The translations under genes and the position numbers were made by a program. The notes under the pieces are model-generated. The model was not told the DNA's origin and ran no database searches. It saw only the letters and a program-made list of their open reading frames with translations. From Reticulitermes lucifugus (taxonomy: Eukaryota; Arthropoda; Insecta; Blattodea; Rhinotermitidae), in assembly GCA_026260175.1 (NCBI GenBank), contig JAKCWW010000683.1, positions 20,434-84,433 on the forward strand: a DNA stretch of 64,000 nt, given 5' to 3'. Positions 32,991 through 43,289 of this stretch are shown here, piece by piece (position 1 is the first letter of the stretch; each line of letters begins with the position of its first letter).

Positions 32991-34935
32991 AAGCATGAAT
33001 AAAATATGAAATAAGATTGAAAGTAGCTTACACTAGTAAGTTATGATGAATCTTGATATTTGGACCTCCATAAGGTAGAAGCGCACAAACGAGGAATTTC
33101 CACGCGAAGTAGAACGAATGGTGTAGTAATATGGGACTCTGACTACTCTGCGAATTGATATTATAATAACACAATAGTAAATAATATAATAGTAACAGAA
33201 GTAAGGATGAAGTATTATCTTAAATGAACGGTGTGAATAGGCTGATATTAAAATTTCTCCTCAGTGTTTTGTTCCTGAACACCACTAATTTAGGCTATTC
33301 CCTTACAATGTCACAACTTCACAACCAGCTCCTGAAACACTGTGACTGCATACGTGAAATGTCACAATCCTGTTTTACAAAACGTGTCTGCAAACTGCGC
33401 AAAGAACATTTTATTGCATCTTAAAATCTGAAAATGCGAAAATGACGCTACCTTATGGAGTTACGTTTCAAGATTCCAACTGGCTTCCATAGAAAAGTAC
33501 CGTCGTAAGAATAATATGTGCAAAATATTTTTGTCGTACTCACTGCTCTATCTCAACAAAGTAAATATGATCCTGCATATAAGCACTAATTACTCCTGTC
33601 TTTCCTTCCTATGGTACCGTACAGGTTACTGCAGCGTTAACGCTCGAATCTTGTGGGCACGTACCCAGCTCCAATCTCGGCTGAAGGTTTTCATGGTTGT
33701 GTGCAGTCTCTCTAAGCTAGTTCCACGGTAGCACGCTCAAAGAATCTTCGATCGCCTATTTTCAAATCCTTAACAGTTTACAATTCGGAGTCACCTTATC
33801 ACAACACTGTATAACATCTGTAAGTGAAAGATCATCGTTTAATAGAGCAAATAATAAATTCGTATTATATTCATCCCTAAGGCTACTGAGAGATATTTTA
33901 AGACTTTAAACACGAAGTGTGGTAGTAACGGTAACAAAACCGGGCGTTTAATGTAGAACGAGATAATCAGCTTTAATTCTGCTATCTTCTTTCATTCTTT
34001 ATTAGGGAAGCCTCTTCTGCCATTTTAGTTGACGGAATACCAGATATCTTTCACTCAGTGTCCTTACATATATAGGGCTAGGGCTTGCTATTCTGTCGTT
34101 ATATATGTTAACAGTGAATATTTTTTGTACGAATAGTACGTAGTTGCGAAAAGCAGCAATATACCTAAATGGAAATGTATGATTTTTGAGTCTGTACTGC
34201 AGTAGCCATCTTCGATGGAGGGAAGTTCATACGGTACCTCTAAAATTAAGCTTTGATTACAGCATATTATTATTCTATCGAATTACTATGGTAGCATAAA
34301 TGTTGTTGCTTTTTTTTAGAATCAAGTTGTTGCGTTTACTTACCGGTATTTCTGACGAAGTGATTTTCTATCGATTACAAAGTTGTACTTGGGAAATTGT
34401 GTTCTCGGTGTATTTTATGTTCCAGATTCAACAGTAACGTAGTAAGGTTGAGAACCGTAACAAATTCCTGTTGAAATTTTAAAGCAATTTATGCTAGTAA
34501 CAATTTTAGAGGCAGGCATTAGAGGGTAAAAACCATTAAAGAATGCATATATATTGGCCAACATCCAAGTGATGCATGTGATTCAGACATCACATCAGAA
34601 TAGTCAAGTGGTTCAGAAACGTGTGCTTTAATACTGCGGGCACTACAATCAAACTCATTATGAAAAATTTCAAGATTCTACATTCAATGGTGATACTGCT
34701 GTGCATAGTAGGTAGCGTATTCCAAACCATCTGGTGTAACGAACTACGAAAGCACACATAAAAAACCCATGAATGTAAGGGTTTAATGGTCATACAACAA
34801 TTTACAGAATATTCGTCACGCCCACCAAATAAATTACCACAGCGTAACCACATAAGAAGACACGAAACACAACGCAATGTGCCTCCTGGACACACAGGCC
34901 TATGCTCGTCTGCAAAGCTAACACTTCTGCATGGT
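32991..34935. other. No recognised gene
   Basis: ORFs at 33224-33424 (+), 33516-33731 (+) and 34590-34895 (-, 101 codons) are unassigned. No repeat family member was recognised. Confidence 0.35.
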
Positions 34936-34965
34936 TATTATTATTATTATTATTATTATTATACC
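34936..34965 (+). repeat. (ATT)n microsatellite
   Basis: About ten uninterrupted TTA/ATT units. The run of Tyr codons in the overlapping ORF comes from this repeat. Confidence 0.95.
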
Positions 34966-34989
34966 TATGTATCATAAAACAACGAGGAT

Positions 34990-35262
34990 ATACTGTTGGT
35001 CCAGTGAGATTACGGGGTGTTAACCGAAGGATGGGGGTTCGATTCTGAATAGAAGTAAGAGACTTTTCTGACCTGCAGTGTCCAAGCAGGCTCTGAGGCC
35101 CACAGAGCTTTCCTAGCTAACGGGTTCTGGGGCAAAGCGGCAGGGGCGAGAAGCTGACCGCTCACTTTACCTAGTGCCGAGGTTCAGAACGCATGGAGCT
35201 ATATTCCTGCCCCACTGCGCGTCCTCATGGTGTGGTGCTTAATGAAGCACATGTTCAACTTT
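34990..35262 (+). mobile_element. SINE-A, near full length
   Basis: Head TTGGTCCAGTGAGATTACGG is diverged; box B GGGGGTTCGATTCTGAAT is clear. The body has CTCTGAGGCCCACAGAG and GGGGCAAAGCGGCAGGGGCG; the tail has GCCGAGGTTCAGAACGCATG, GAGCTATATTCCTGCCCC and TCCTCATGGTGTGG. Confidence 0.85.
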
Positions 35263-35428
35263 ACCTTTACATGTTACAAAGAATGCGAGTATTGACGATA
35301 AAGAAACATTATTACAATAAATTGTAAGTGGAAGCACATAATGTGCAAGTAATCTGCTTAAAAAGACTATAACGGTGGCACAAAAATCACGATAGTTCGC
35401 ACACAGTAGTGCATAACGTGTTCATGGC

Positions 35429-35689
35429 CAAGGGCGTAGCTAGGTGACGGGGAAGGGGGGCGAGTGGTGAGGCCGCCCGGGCAGGAGAGTCCATGGCGCA
35501 GCAAAATGGGCAGCAAAATGAATACTTTAAAAGAAAAATTTGATTTTCTGCCTTCAACATCTTCTAAAAAATGAGAAAAATAACAGGAAATCCAAAAATA
35601 ATTGCTATTTTTTAAGTTCCCAATTTCTGTTGGGGGCGGTCATTGTGATTACTCGCCACGAATACCAAAAAATCCTAGCTACGTCACTG
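35429..35689. mobile_element. hAT-type MITE candidate, 261 bp
   Basis: Left end CAAGGGCGTAGCTAGG (35429-35444) and right end CCTAGCTACGTCACTG (35674-35689) are inverted repeats differing at three of 16 positions. The CAGTGRCGTAGCTAGG form is typical of hAT elements. Flanking 8-mers TTCATGGC and TTCACAAC match at five of eight, weakly consistent with an eroded 8-bp duplication. There is no coding capacity. Confidence 0.6.
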
Positions 35690-38580
35690 TTCACAACAAC
35701 ATGGATGTCTTCAAACTCGGTGAGCCTCTGTCCAATAAAAATACGAGTGTGAGCGTTTGTCCTGAACGTAACTGTGCCCCTCTTTCCGCATGACGTCGCT
35801 ATGTGACCACTAAGAGAACGAGTGTGGAAAGAGATATTCGTAGGGAAGGTGTGCGGTGACGTACAACACTGTAGACGACTTAAACTACAGATCGTTCGGA
35901 AAGTGACTGTGCAGTTAGACACATATCACATAATACAGCACTGTAGATAATAATACTTGCACACAACACGCAATTGGTGTTTTGCTCTAGATCTGCATGT
36001 TGTTACTATTGTCAGTTGCGGTGCTAAATCACCACGCTCTGCCAGTTTTTCTAGGTCTTAATATTACTACATAACTATCGTGGTAGTAACAATATCACAG
36101 TGGCATTACGAAACGCCCTGTAGTTAGAAATATGAGTAAAACATGTAGCTCATTGCATGCAGGCTGCAACACACGTACAGGCTTATTCTTGGCAATGTGC
36201 AAGGTAGGGTCTCTATTACTCCGCCTATGTGTTTCGAACCTCACCGAAACGCAGGCAGCATAATATCAATAATGTATAAGAAGAATCGTCGCTGAGTCCT
36301 TAGCACTCCTGATGGAGATTCCAGGGTCCATTCGTGACCGGAACGTCCGCTAACCTAAAGAGTTGCGTGACATCCCCCAGTCCTTCTACGGAATTACCGG
36401 AAAAGCACCTTAAAATGAGGTGCAACCACTCCCTTCCAAAATCTCTCCAATTCATTGCTCGCAAACGCCTTCCCACTCAGCCCTATAAATCTGAGAATAA
36501 TACAGTTAAGATTTGTAGTAGTGTTGTGGTCGGTTCAACAAGTTCTGTCAGTTGCAATACTACTGTTGTTACAGAGAAAAGGAGTTCTAACAACATGACA
36601 TCACATTACTGACAATTAGATATTAGCCTTACCAACTTTCATCAAAATTTACCTTTTGATTGTACAGTTATTTGGGTGCGCCACACAGAAATAAATACAT
36701 CCAGCTGTACAGAAAGGCTCAGAAATGTATGCGCACGCACGTTAATATAAAAAAATACTCCTTACATACTTTACTGCAGGTCGACTTTTTGTGTACGCAG
36801 AAATAAGGGTTTGTGAGACATGTTGCATTAGGACAAGTTTTCGAAATGTTCACCGTTAACGCACGGGCACTCCTGAACTCGGCGGACGAATGAGTGGCAA
36901 CCGTCAAACTAGTTGTGTAGTGGGATTGCTGACTCACAAGCACATAATCTTAACGGATTATTTTGGTTATCTTGTGAATTGTTGCAACACCACAGCAAGA
37001 GAAGCAAGACTGACTGTTGTGCGGGGCCCCCAGGGTAGTGGCTTGTAAATATTTTGGTTACATTCGGTCTAAAATTTGTCACTAATGCGTCCAGTCTTTA
37101 CTCATGTTGGAGGTTTTGTTGGAAATTCACGTCACCACTGCCTCTTCGCATACATTCTCAAGTCTCCAGTACCACTTCAAAATTATCGTGCGTTTTTCGA
37201 ACGTCAAGCGCTCCGCCGCTGTTTTGTTTTACAGAATTTATAAACTCCGTAATGTAGCGCTGGTGTTCATGCGATTGGCGCTATCTTGTGAGCGAACGTC
37301 ACACTACATAAAGTACGTTCTATTTTGGTTTCACAATGAGATGTCTGTAGATATCCTCTACTAAAATGTGTATATTTATTTGAGACACTCTGTATATTAA
37401 GAAAACATACTTGAGTCGATTGACTAAAGAAATTACCCAACCAAAAGCAAGTATTGGCGACAACTTAACTTTGCAGGATGAAGGTAGATGGCCCAAGGAT
37501 TAAGGAAGGTCTGCCTTCCGATAGAGTTGCGAGACATTGGGTGTTACAATGAAGTTCACTTGAAGTGAAGCTGATATGGTTTTACTTTGTTCTCGTTTCT
37601 ATACTTTACATTCCATTCTGACAAGTACAAGGCGCCATCGAATTATTTACACAATGCCTGCCAAACGCAATTACGCGAAGCTCGCATGTACATTGTCAAA
37701 ACTTCAGCAACAAAGATTAAACGATTTCACAGATATTGATGCTACCTTCACGGTGGGCTGCAGGCAGGCAGCTTTTGCTCCTTAAAAATGGCATAGGAAA
37801 CAGAAGAGCATGAAGTAGCCTTTTATCTTGTGTTCAAATAAATTCTAAGAGGCCACATGTACTCCAAAAAGTCTGTTAAAACACACCATTTAAATTCTTA
37901 AAACATAGTTTTCAAACTAGTGCATAGGCCTGTAATTTAAACACAGGCGTACCTCATTTAAGAGACTATGATCCTCGGAAAAGGTCACAGGATCGAATTC
38001 CGGTCAGGAGACCGCCTACCTTGTTCCCTACAGATAAATAACAAGACATCATTTTCATTCTGCAACTTTCCAATTCTGTACTCATAACCATCTTACTACT
38101 CAAGTCGTACGGCTAATCGTGCAGCTAATCAAAAACGTAAAAGCAGAAACTTTTTCTTTCATGTACTGGGTTTAGTGACGGTACAAGCCTCGAAATTGTC
38201 TTCTATTCTCTAGCCCTTCGACGCGATTCTTTGTAATTCCATGACACATTCCATTATCTGACTTCACCAATTCCATTTAGCGCTTGCATATTATTTCCAT
38301 ATCTTCCTTACACTGCACTCCCTTAAACTTGTTAAGGGCCTTGAGTTTGACGCGTATGTATGTATGTACTGTGTATGTTTCTTTCTCTCTTTCTTGCATA
38401 TAATCATTCATATTCAACAAAAGATCTTCATTTACAACACCCTTCTTTCGAGTTCTGTCAACTCAGGCCAACATCTCACTGCCAGATATTACCACTAGTT
38501 CATTAACAGTCTGCATGATTTCATTAGGCTATGACCGCTTCCTTTCACATCCTTTCCAATTAAAAAAGTTTGTCCCTGTC
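35690..38580. other. No recognised gene
   Basis: About 2.9 kb with unassigned ORFs (35605-35922 -, 36334-36612 +, 37104-37364 +). Near 37360-37400, TTTGAGACACTCTGTATA resembles the end of some insect DNA transposons, but I found no partner. At about 37995-38010, GGATCGAATTCC resembles an RNA polymerase III box B without a convincing box A. Confidence 0.3.
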
Positions 38581-38838
38581 CACGCCATGAAGGCACACAG
38601 GATGAGTAGAGGTAAAGTTCCGCTAATAGTAAACTTCGGCAACAGACGGAGGTGCGTGGTCCACTTCATGCCCCGGCCGCTTTAACCCCAGAAAATAGTC
38701 CCGGTACCCATTGAATAGGGGACTGGCTGAGCTCCAGAGCCGGTCTGGAAGTTCTGAATAAGAAAAAATGTCTTGCTCCTCCCGGGATTCGAACCCCGGA
38801 TCGTCCAGCCCGTAGCCTATTCCCTATACCCATCGTTT
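38581..38838 (-). mobile_element. SINE-A, near full length
   Basis: On the plus strand: CACGCCATGAAGGCAC, ATGCCCCGGCCGCTTTAACC, GTACCCATTGAATAGGGG, CCAGAGCCGGTCTGGAAG, GGGATTCGAACCCCGGA (box B reversed) and CCGTAGCCTATTCCCTATAC. All segments of the family are present. Confidence 0.92.
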
Positions 38839-39185
38839 CGAATTCATCACGACACTCTAAACGTAGTCTGAGATATTGAAAACGTCGTTAAATAAACCAT
38901 TAATAAACAATAAATTTATAACACAACATACGTAGATCCATTTCTGGATATTATTTTTTCCATTGTCTAGTTATTGCACGTTTTATTTGACTTTATTTTT
39001 ATAATTTGTCTCCTATTCGAGTTCCTTAAACATTTGAATCCACGTAGGTTATTCTACTAATATGTCATCTAGTATGCAATTGTATATTACTAAAGTTTTC
39101 ACCTCAAAAGCTTCCTTTGTTAACCCTGTTATAATTACGCTATTTAAATGTTCCGTTATGTACAGTAAAACAAGTAAAGGTAACA

Positions 39186-39441
39186 TGCCCGCGCTAAATT
39201 AAGCACCACGCGATGAAGAAACTTAGAGGCTGCAAGTAGAGCTCGACGCACTGTTAAAGCCAACAGTAGTTGGGGGTGAGTGAAATGCTTCAGGCCACGG
39301 CCGCTTTACCTGTTTGCCCCAGACCTGGTCTGGACGGCCTACAAAAGAGAAAAATCTCTCGCCCTGCCGGGAATTAAACTCTAACCCTTTGGTCGTTCAG
39401 CTCGTAGCCTAGTCACTGAACGGATTGAGATATCCTGGCTC
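39186..39441 (-). mobile_element. SINE-A, near full length
   Basis: On the plus strand: GGCCACGGCCGCTTTACC, CCAGACCTGGTCTGGACGG, TCGCCCTGCCGGGAATTAAA, then GCTCGTAGCCTAGTCACTGA and GAGATATCCTGGCT at the head. More diverged than the copy at 38581. Confidence 0.88.
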
Positions 39442-40064
39442 CACTAATTAATGTTTCACATTAATTCTGAATGGGAACAGTCCAGAAGACTTAATCAGTG
39501 GCGGATGAAGAAGAATAAGACGAAGTAGAAAAAGTGAGAGAAGAATTAAAAAACATTTCAATTAATCTTCATTGCGTTCTTTTCCAAACATACTGGCCCT
39601 GAGTGCAGTAATGACGTACATGAACGTATGAAACGGTCCAATGAATACCAGCATCCGTCCTAATCATCGCTCTCTTTCTTTCATTAATACAAAGCCTGGA
39701 CATGATGCACGCTTTTGTTACATTCCCACGGACGTCATATTCACAAGCAATAAAACCACGCTTTCATATCACTGTATTTACGCTGGAGACAACTTCTAAT
39801 TTCCTCGCGTGATTAAAATATGATTCTCATCCCGGACTCACATAACTGCTTCTCAACCTGTGTCCCGCAACACATGTTGAATCACGAAATGTTGAATTGA
39901 AATGCATTGATACAAACTTAATCACAATTCACAAAGTGTGGCAACAAGAAAGATGTCTTGTGCAGCTCTGCTGTGCCGACGTTTCTTTGCCTAACTTTTG
40001 CCCTCTCGATAGTCAAGTCAAACGGCAGCGCGTCTCACTTGCATTCAAAAGCTGACCGGTGTGA
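39442..40064. other. No recognised feature
   Basis: At 39496 the string CAGTGGCGGATGAAGAAG looks like a hAT terminus, but no matching end was found. Otherwise nothing. Confidence 0.35.
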
Positions 40065-40165
40065 GTTGCAGGTAAAATACCAATTATCCTGATCGTGGAT
40101 TTTTGTGGCTTTCCTCAATTCCTCCGGAAAACTGCCGGGACAGTACTTAAATTAAGCCAGGGCCT
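40065..40165 (+). repeat. Short dispersed repeat with GTGG(T/C)TTTCC motif
   Basis: GATCGTGGATTTTTGTGGCT, TTCCTCAATTCCTCCGG and ACTGCCGGGACAGTACTTAA. A related segment lies inverted at about 54455-54500 (CTGGAGGGACTGGGGAAAAC). I recall similar strings as common repeats in insect genomes. Confidence 0.4.
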
Positions 40166-40619
40166 CTACAGTTCACAGCCTATCCAATTAATCATTCACC
40201 AACCATCCAAACACCCTACGCCATACATTCTGAATTACTGACAGTTTCGTTAAAAATTACGAGCAAATAAATAACATCAAATTTTTCTAAGCAAGTAGGA
40301 CCCAATATCCATTTCGTCTAATTTTTAATATGTACTACATAAGTAATAGGTTCTCTAAAAATAAAATACAACAACGGTAAGTACACTAATGGACACGCAT
40401 CCTGCAACTAGAGATCTATGCAGCAGGAAAGTAGGCTTTAAGACTTCTGCTTTGACTAAGGCATTTGCGAGGTTACAATTATGTTACGACTCATATTCAC
40501 TTAGACTTTTAGGAACTATCTAAATAAAGCTGAGTCATTTTTGAGAAGTTACCAGTTCCTCGGCTAGTCAAGAAATTCGAAGCACTTTATGGAAACCGGA
40601 AATTTACTACCACGTTCAC
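40166..40619. other. No recognised feature
   Basis: No ORF over 60 codons and no repeat recognised. Confidence 0.4.
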
Positions 40620-41010
40620 AAGAGCACGCCGCTTGTCCTAATCCTGAGACAGACAAATCCAGTCCAAGCACTTCCATCATCTTTCTTTAATCTCCATTAT
40701 AATATTAGGAACCCATCTACGCCTCGGTCTTCAAATTTTTCTTATTCTTTCAGACTCCCCGCCGAAACTTTTATTATGTCTCTTCTCACACATGCGTGGC
40801 ACATGACCAGCCATCTAATCCTCTTTGATTTGATCGCCTTAATAGTATGTGGTGAGGAACGCAAACCATGACGCTACTCCATATGAAGTTTTATCCAGCC
40901 CCTGTCACTTCCTCCCTCTTAGACCAAAGTATCTTCCTCACCACCCCATTTTCGAATATTTTCAGCCCATTTCCTTCCCTTACTGTGAGAGATCAAGTTT
41001 CGTGTCCACA
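40620..41010 (-). pseudogene. LINE reverse transcriptase C-terminal fragment
   Basis: The minus strand reads, in order and across frames, LISHSKGRKWAENI, SPHTIKAIKSKRIRW, then a segment matching the KPEGKRPLGRPRRRW region and a final GSAWTGF. This is the same tail as at 12175-12490 and extends further upstream into the ETWTLTVKEE-type segment. The catalytic RT part is absent. It stands back to back with the plus-strand LINE at 41140, the two being 130 bp apart. Confidence 0.65.
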
Positions 41011-41139
41011 TAAAACAACAGAAAAATTATAATTACATGCTTATTAATTTTTTATTTTAAATGACGAATGAGAAGACAACATATCCTGGACGGAATGGTA
41101 GCCAGTATTCCTTTGAAATAGATCTGCTCTGAAGTTACT

Positions 41140-41764
41140 CATGCACACAATTTTGATTTGTTAATGTCGTTCCAAATGATGCAAGGCGTACACGTGAAAT
41201 TGAATCCAGAATTGTCATGGCAAAAGCAGCATTCAACAAGAAGAAGACTCTTTTCACCAGCAAACTGGACTTAAATTTAAGGAAGGAACTAGTAAAGTGC
41301 TACATTGGAGCATAGCTTTGTATGGTGCTGAAACGTGGACACTTCGGAAAGTAGATCAGAAGTATCTGGAAAATTTTGAAATGTGGTGCTGGAGAAGAAT
41401 GGAGAAGATCAGTTGGATCGATTGTGTGAGAAGTGAAGAAGTATTATACAGAGTCAAGGAGGAGAGGAATATCCTACATACAATAGAAAGAAGAAAGGCT
41501 AACTGGAATGGTCACATCATGCGTAGAAGCTGCCTTCTAAAACATGTGATTGAAGGAAAGTTAGAAGGAAGGATAGAAATGATGGGAAGACAAGGAAGAC
41601 AAGGAAGAAGGCGTAAGCAGCTACTGGATGACCTTAAGGAAAAGAGAAGATACTGGAAATTGAAAACGGAAGCACTAGATCGCACCCTTTGGAGAACTCG
41701 CTTGGGAAGAGGCTACGGACCTGTCGTAAGACACTACAAAATGAAAGAAAGAATGAATGAATGA
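41140..41764 (+). pseudogene. LINE (probably RTE-type) RT C-terminus, one frameshift
   Basis: Two open segments. The upstream one reads DARRTREIESRIVMAKAAFN, KKKTLFTSKLDLNLRKELVK, CYIG and then a stop. The downstream 155-codon ORF (41297-41764) continues with WSIALYGAETWTL, ENFEMWCWRRMEKISW, ERRKANWNGHIMRR and ALDRTLWRTRLGRGYGPVVR. The join needs a single base at about 41303-41307, where the family has a run of T, so this copy has one dominant inactivating lesion in the part seen. The catalytic YADD region is upstream of the truncation. The ORF runs into GAAAGAATGAATGAATGAAT, a tetranucleotide 3' end typical of RTE-type LINEs. Confidence 0.8.
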
Positions 41765-41974
41765 ATTTGTTCCGAACTGTTTAAATTTGCCAAATTTTCA
41801 AAGGATTTATTCCAAAAGATGTAGTCCAAATCGTCTTTTAACTAAGCATATGCTATTTTACTGGGTTTTACTGCATCCGACATCATACAAACATTGCTGC
41901 GTATATCACTATAATACAAATGCTTATAACTACTGTAATTGTATCATATTTTAACATGTTTTAAATAACTTGGT
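41765..41974. other. No recognised feature
   Basis: About 210 bp between the LINE 3' end and the hammerhead-like motif. Nothing recognised. Confidence 0.4.
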
Positions 41975-42030
41975 GTGTTATACTTCCTGATGATGGTGAT
42001 GTAATCGCCGAAATATGTACGAGGGATAGA
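41975..42030 (+). ncRNA. Hammerhead-like ribozyme motif, intact core
   Basis: Plus strand: CTTC (stem I), CTGATGA (core), T, GGTGAT-GTA-ATCGCC (stem II, five Watson-Crick pairs and one G-U), GAAA (core), ATATGT (self-complementary allowing G-U), A, then CGAGG (stem I partner). It has the same extra T as the other copies. With 10522-10572 it is one of two copies with both conserved cores unchanged. Confidence 0.5.
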
Positions 42031-42465
42031 AATTGTACTGTTGTGTATATGTGTGTGCATATGTTGGTTTTGTAAATAAAACACTTATTGTCATTGCGGC
42101 GGAATGAAAAAGTTAAGATAATCTGTCGTCGTGTAAGAAATTCCGATATATGTTCCGGAGGCGCCCTGCATACAAGCTCCAGAAATACTGCATTAGCGTA
42201 GTTAATAAAAGATAAAAGTGACTGAATATTCAGTATGGCAAAGCAGAGGCATGCAGTGCCACAGACCTTCATACATTCAACTGTGAATTAAGATACCTGG
42301 ACAGATCGATGCTGAAGGGCGCAAGAAGTGCATTATAACATCTCTTCAAGCGTAAATCACGGCAAATGTCAGTCCTGACCGCACAGTAGACTCACTAGTC
42401 ATAAAAAAAACAAGAAAATGTGTACTCCAATAGACTCCAAATACAAAATATCATTGTCACAACTT
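42031..42465. other. No recognised feature
   Basis: A 103-codon minus-strand ORF (41961-42272) covers the hammerhead-like motif and is unassigned. Nothing else was recognised. Confidence 0.4.
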
Positions 42466-42812
42466 TTTTTATGCGCGTTCACAAAATTGCTAAAAGCGAC
42501 TATTATATTCGTTATGTCTGTCTGTCTGTCTCCGTCCGTCCGCATGAAAGAACTCTGCTCCCACTGGACGAATGTTCATGAAATTTGATATTTAAGTGTT
42601 TTTCGAAAATCTGTCGAGAAAATTGAACATTGATTAAAATCTGACAAGATTAACGGGTACATTACAATAAGACGTATGTACATTTATGATAATATCTCAC
42701 TGAATTATTCTTAGAATGAGAAATGTTTCAGACAAATGTTGTAGAGGAAATCACAAAACATATTTTATGTTCAATAACTTTTTTCAGAAAATAGTGCCGT
42801 TTATGAAATAAT
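42466..42812 (-). repeat. R1 interspersed repeat with TCTG tract
   Basis: Reverse complement of 13990-14343 with clear similarity over its whole length, including the (TCTG)n / CCGTCCGTCC tract at 42518-42541, CCCACTGGACGAATG and CAAGATTAACGGGTAC. It is in opposite orientation to the first copy, 28 kb away. Confidence 0.8.
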
Positions 42813-43289
42813 GTGGAAGAATGTGGTAGAGTCAGACAGGCCACAGATGACAATATAATACGGCGCATGCGCTTTGCATGCGGAATAACTAAGGCTACAG
42901 ACATACACTCGGAATATGTAATACTTATTCCTTTTCAATGGAAACAACGGTTTCGCGAACACGCCTCAATATTATGTTTATACATACATTGTCTGTCTTG
43001 TTAACTTTTACTTTTATTCATCCTTCTTTGGATATTTTGTCTTTACATGATGATATAAACATGACTAGAAAATATTTCACATAACCATCCCTTTCCTTGA
43101 CACTCTATTTCCAGAACCACTGTGTGGTGTTAAGCCATTGCACGCGTGGCACAAGAAGTCTGTTTAATGCTGAAGTAAAAAAAGCCTTACAAAAAACATA
43201 CGTGTAATGTTTGAAGATGTCCACAGAAGTAGTCTGTTACATGTGCGAGTGGCCTGTAGCACTAGTAACGACGGGCGGTATTCCTGCCA
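42813..43289. other. No recognised feature
   Basis: A 63-codon ORF (42813-43004 +) is unassigned. This stretch should contain the 3' end of the minus-strand LINE, but I cannot place its boundary. Confidence 0.35.

Noticed and set aside
34590-34895. 101-codon minus-strand ORF
   Set aside because: No signal, motif or repeat similarity; the composition looks like chance.
37360-37400. End of a DNA transposon (GAGACACTCTGTATA)
   Set aside because: The string is suggestive, but I found no inverted partner or transposase trace in 36-38 kb.
42518-42541. Independent TCTG microsatellite
   Set aside because: The tract is an internal part of the R1 repeat, since homology to 13990-14343 continues on both sides.
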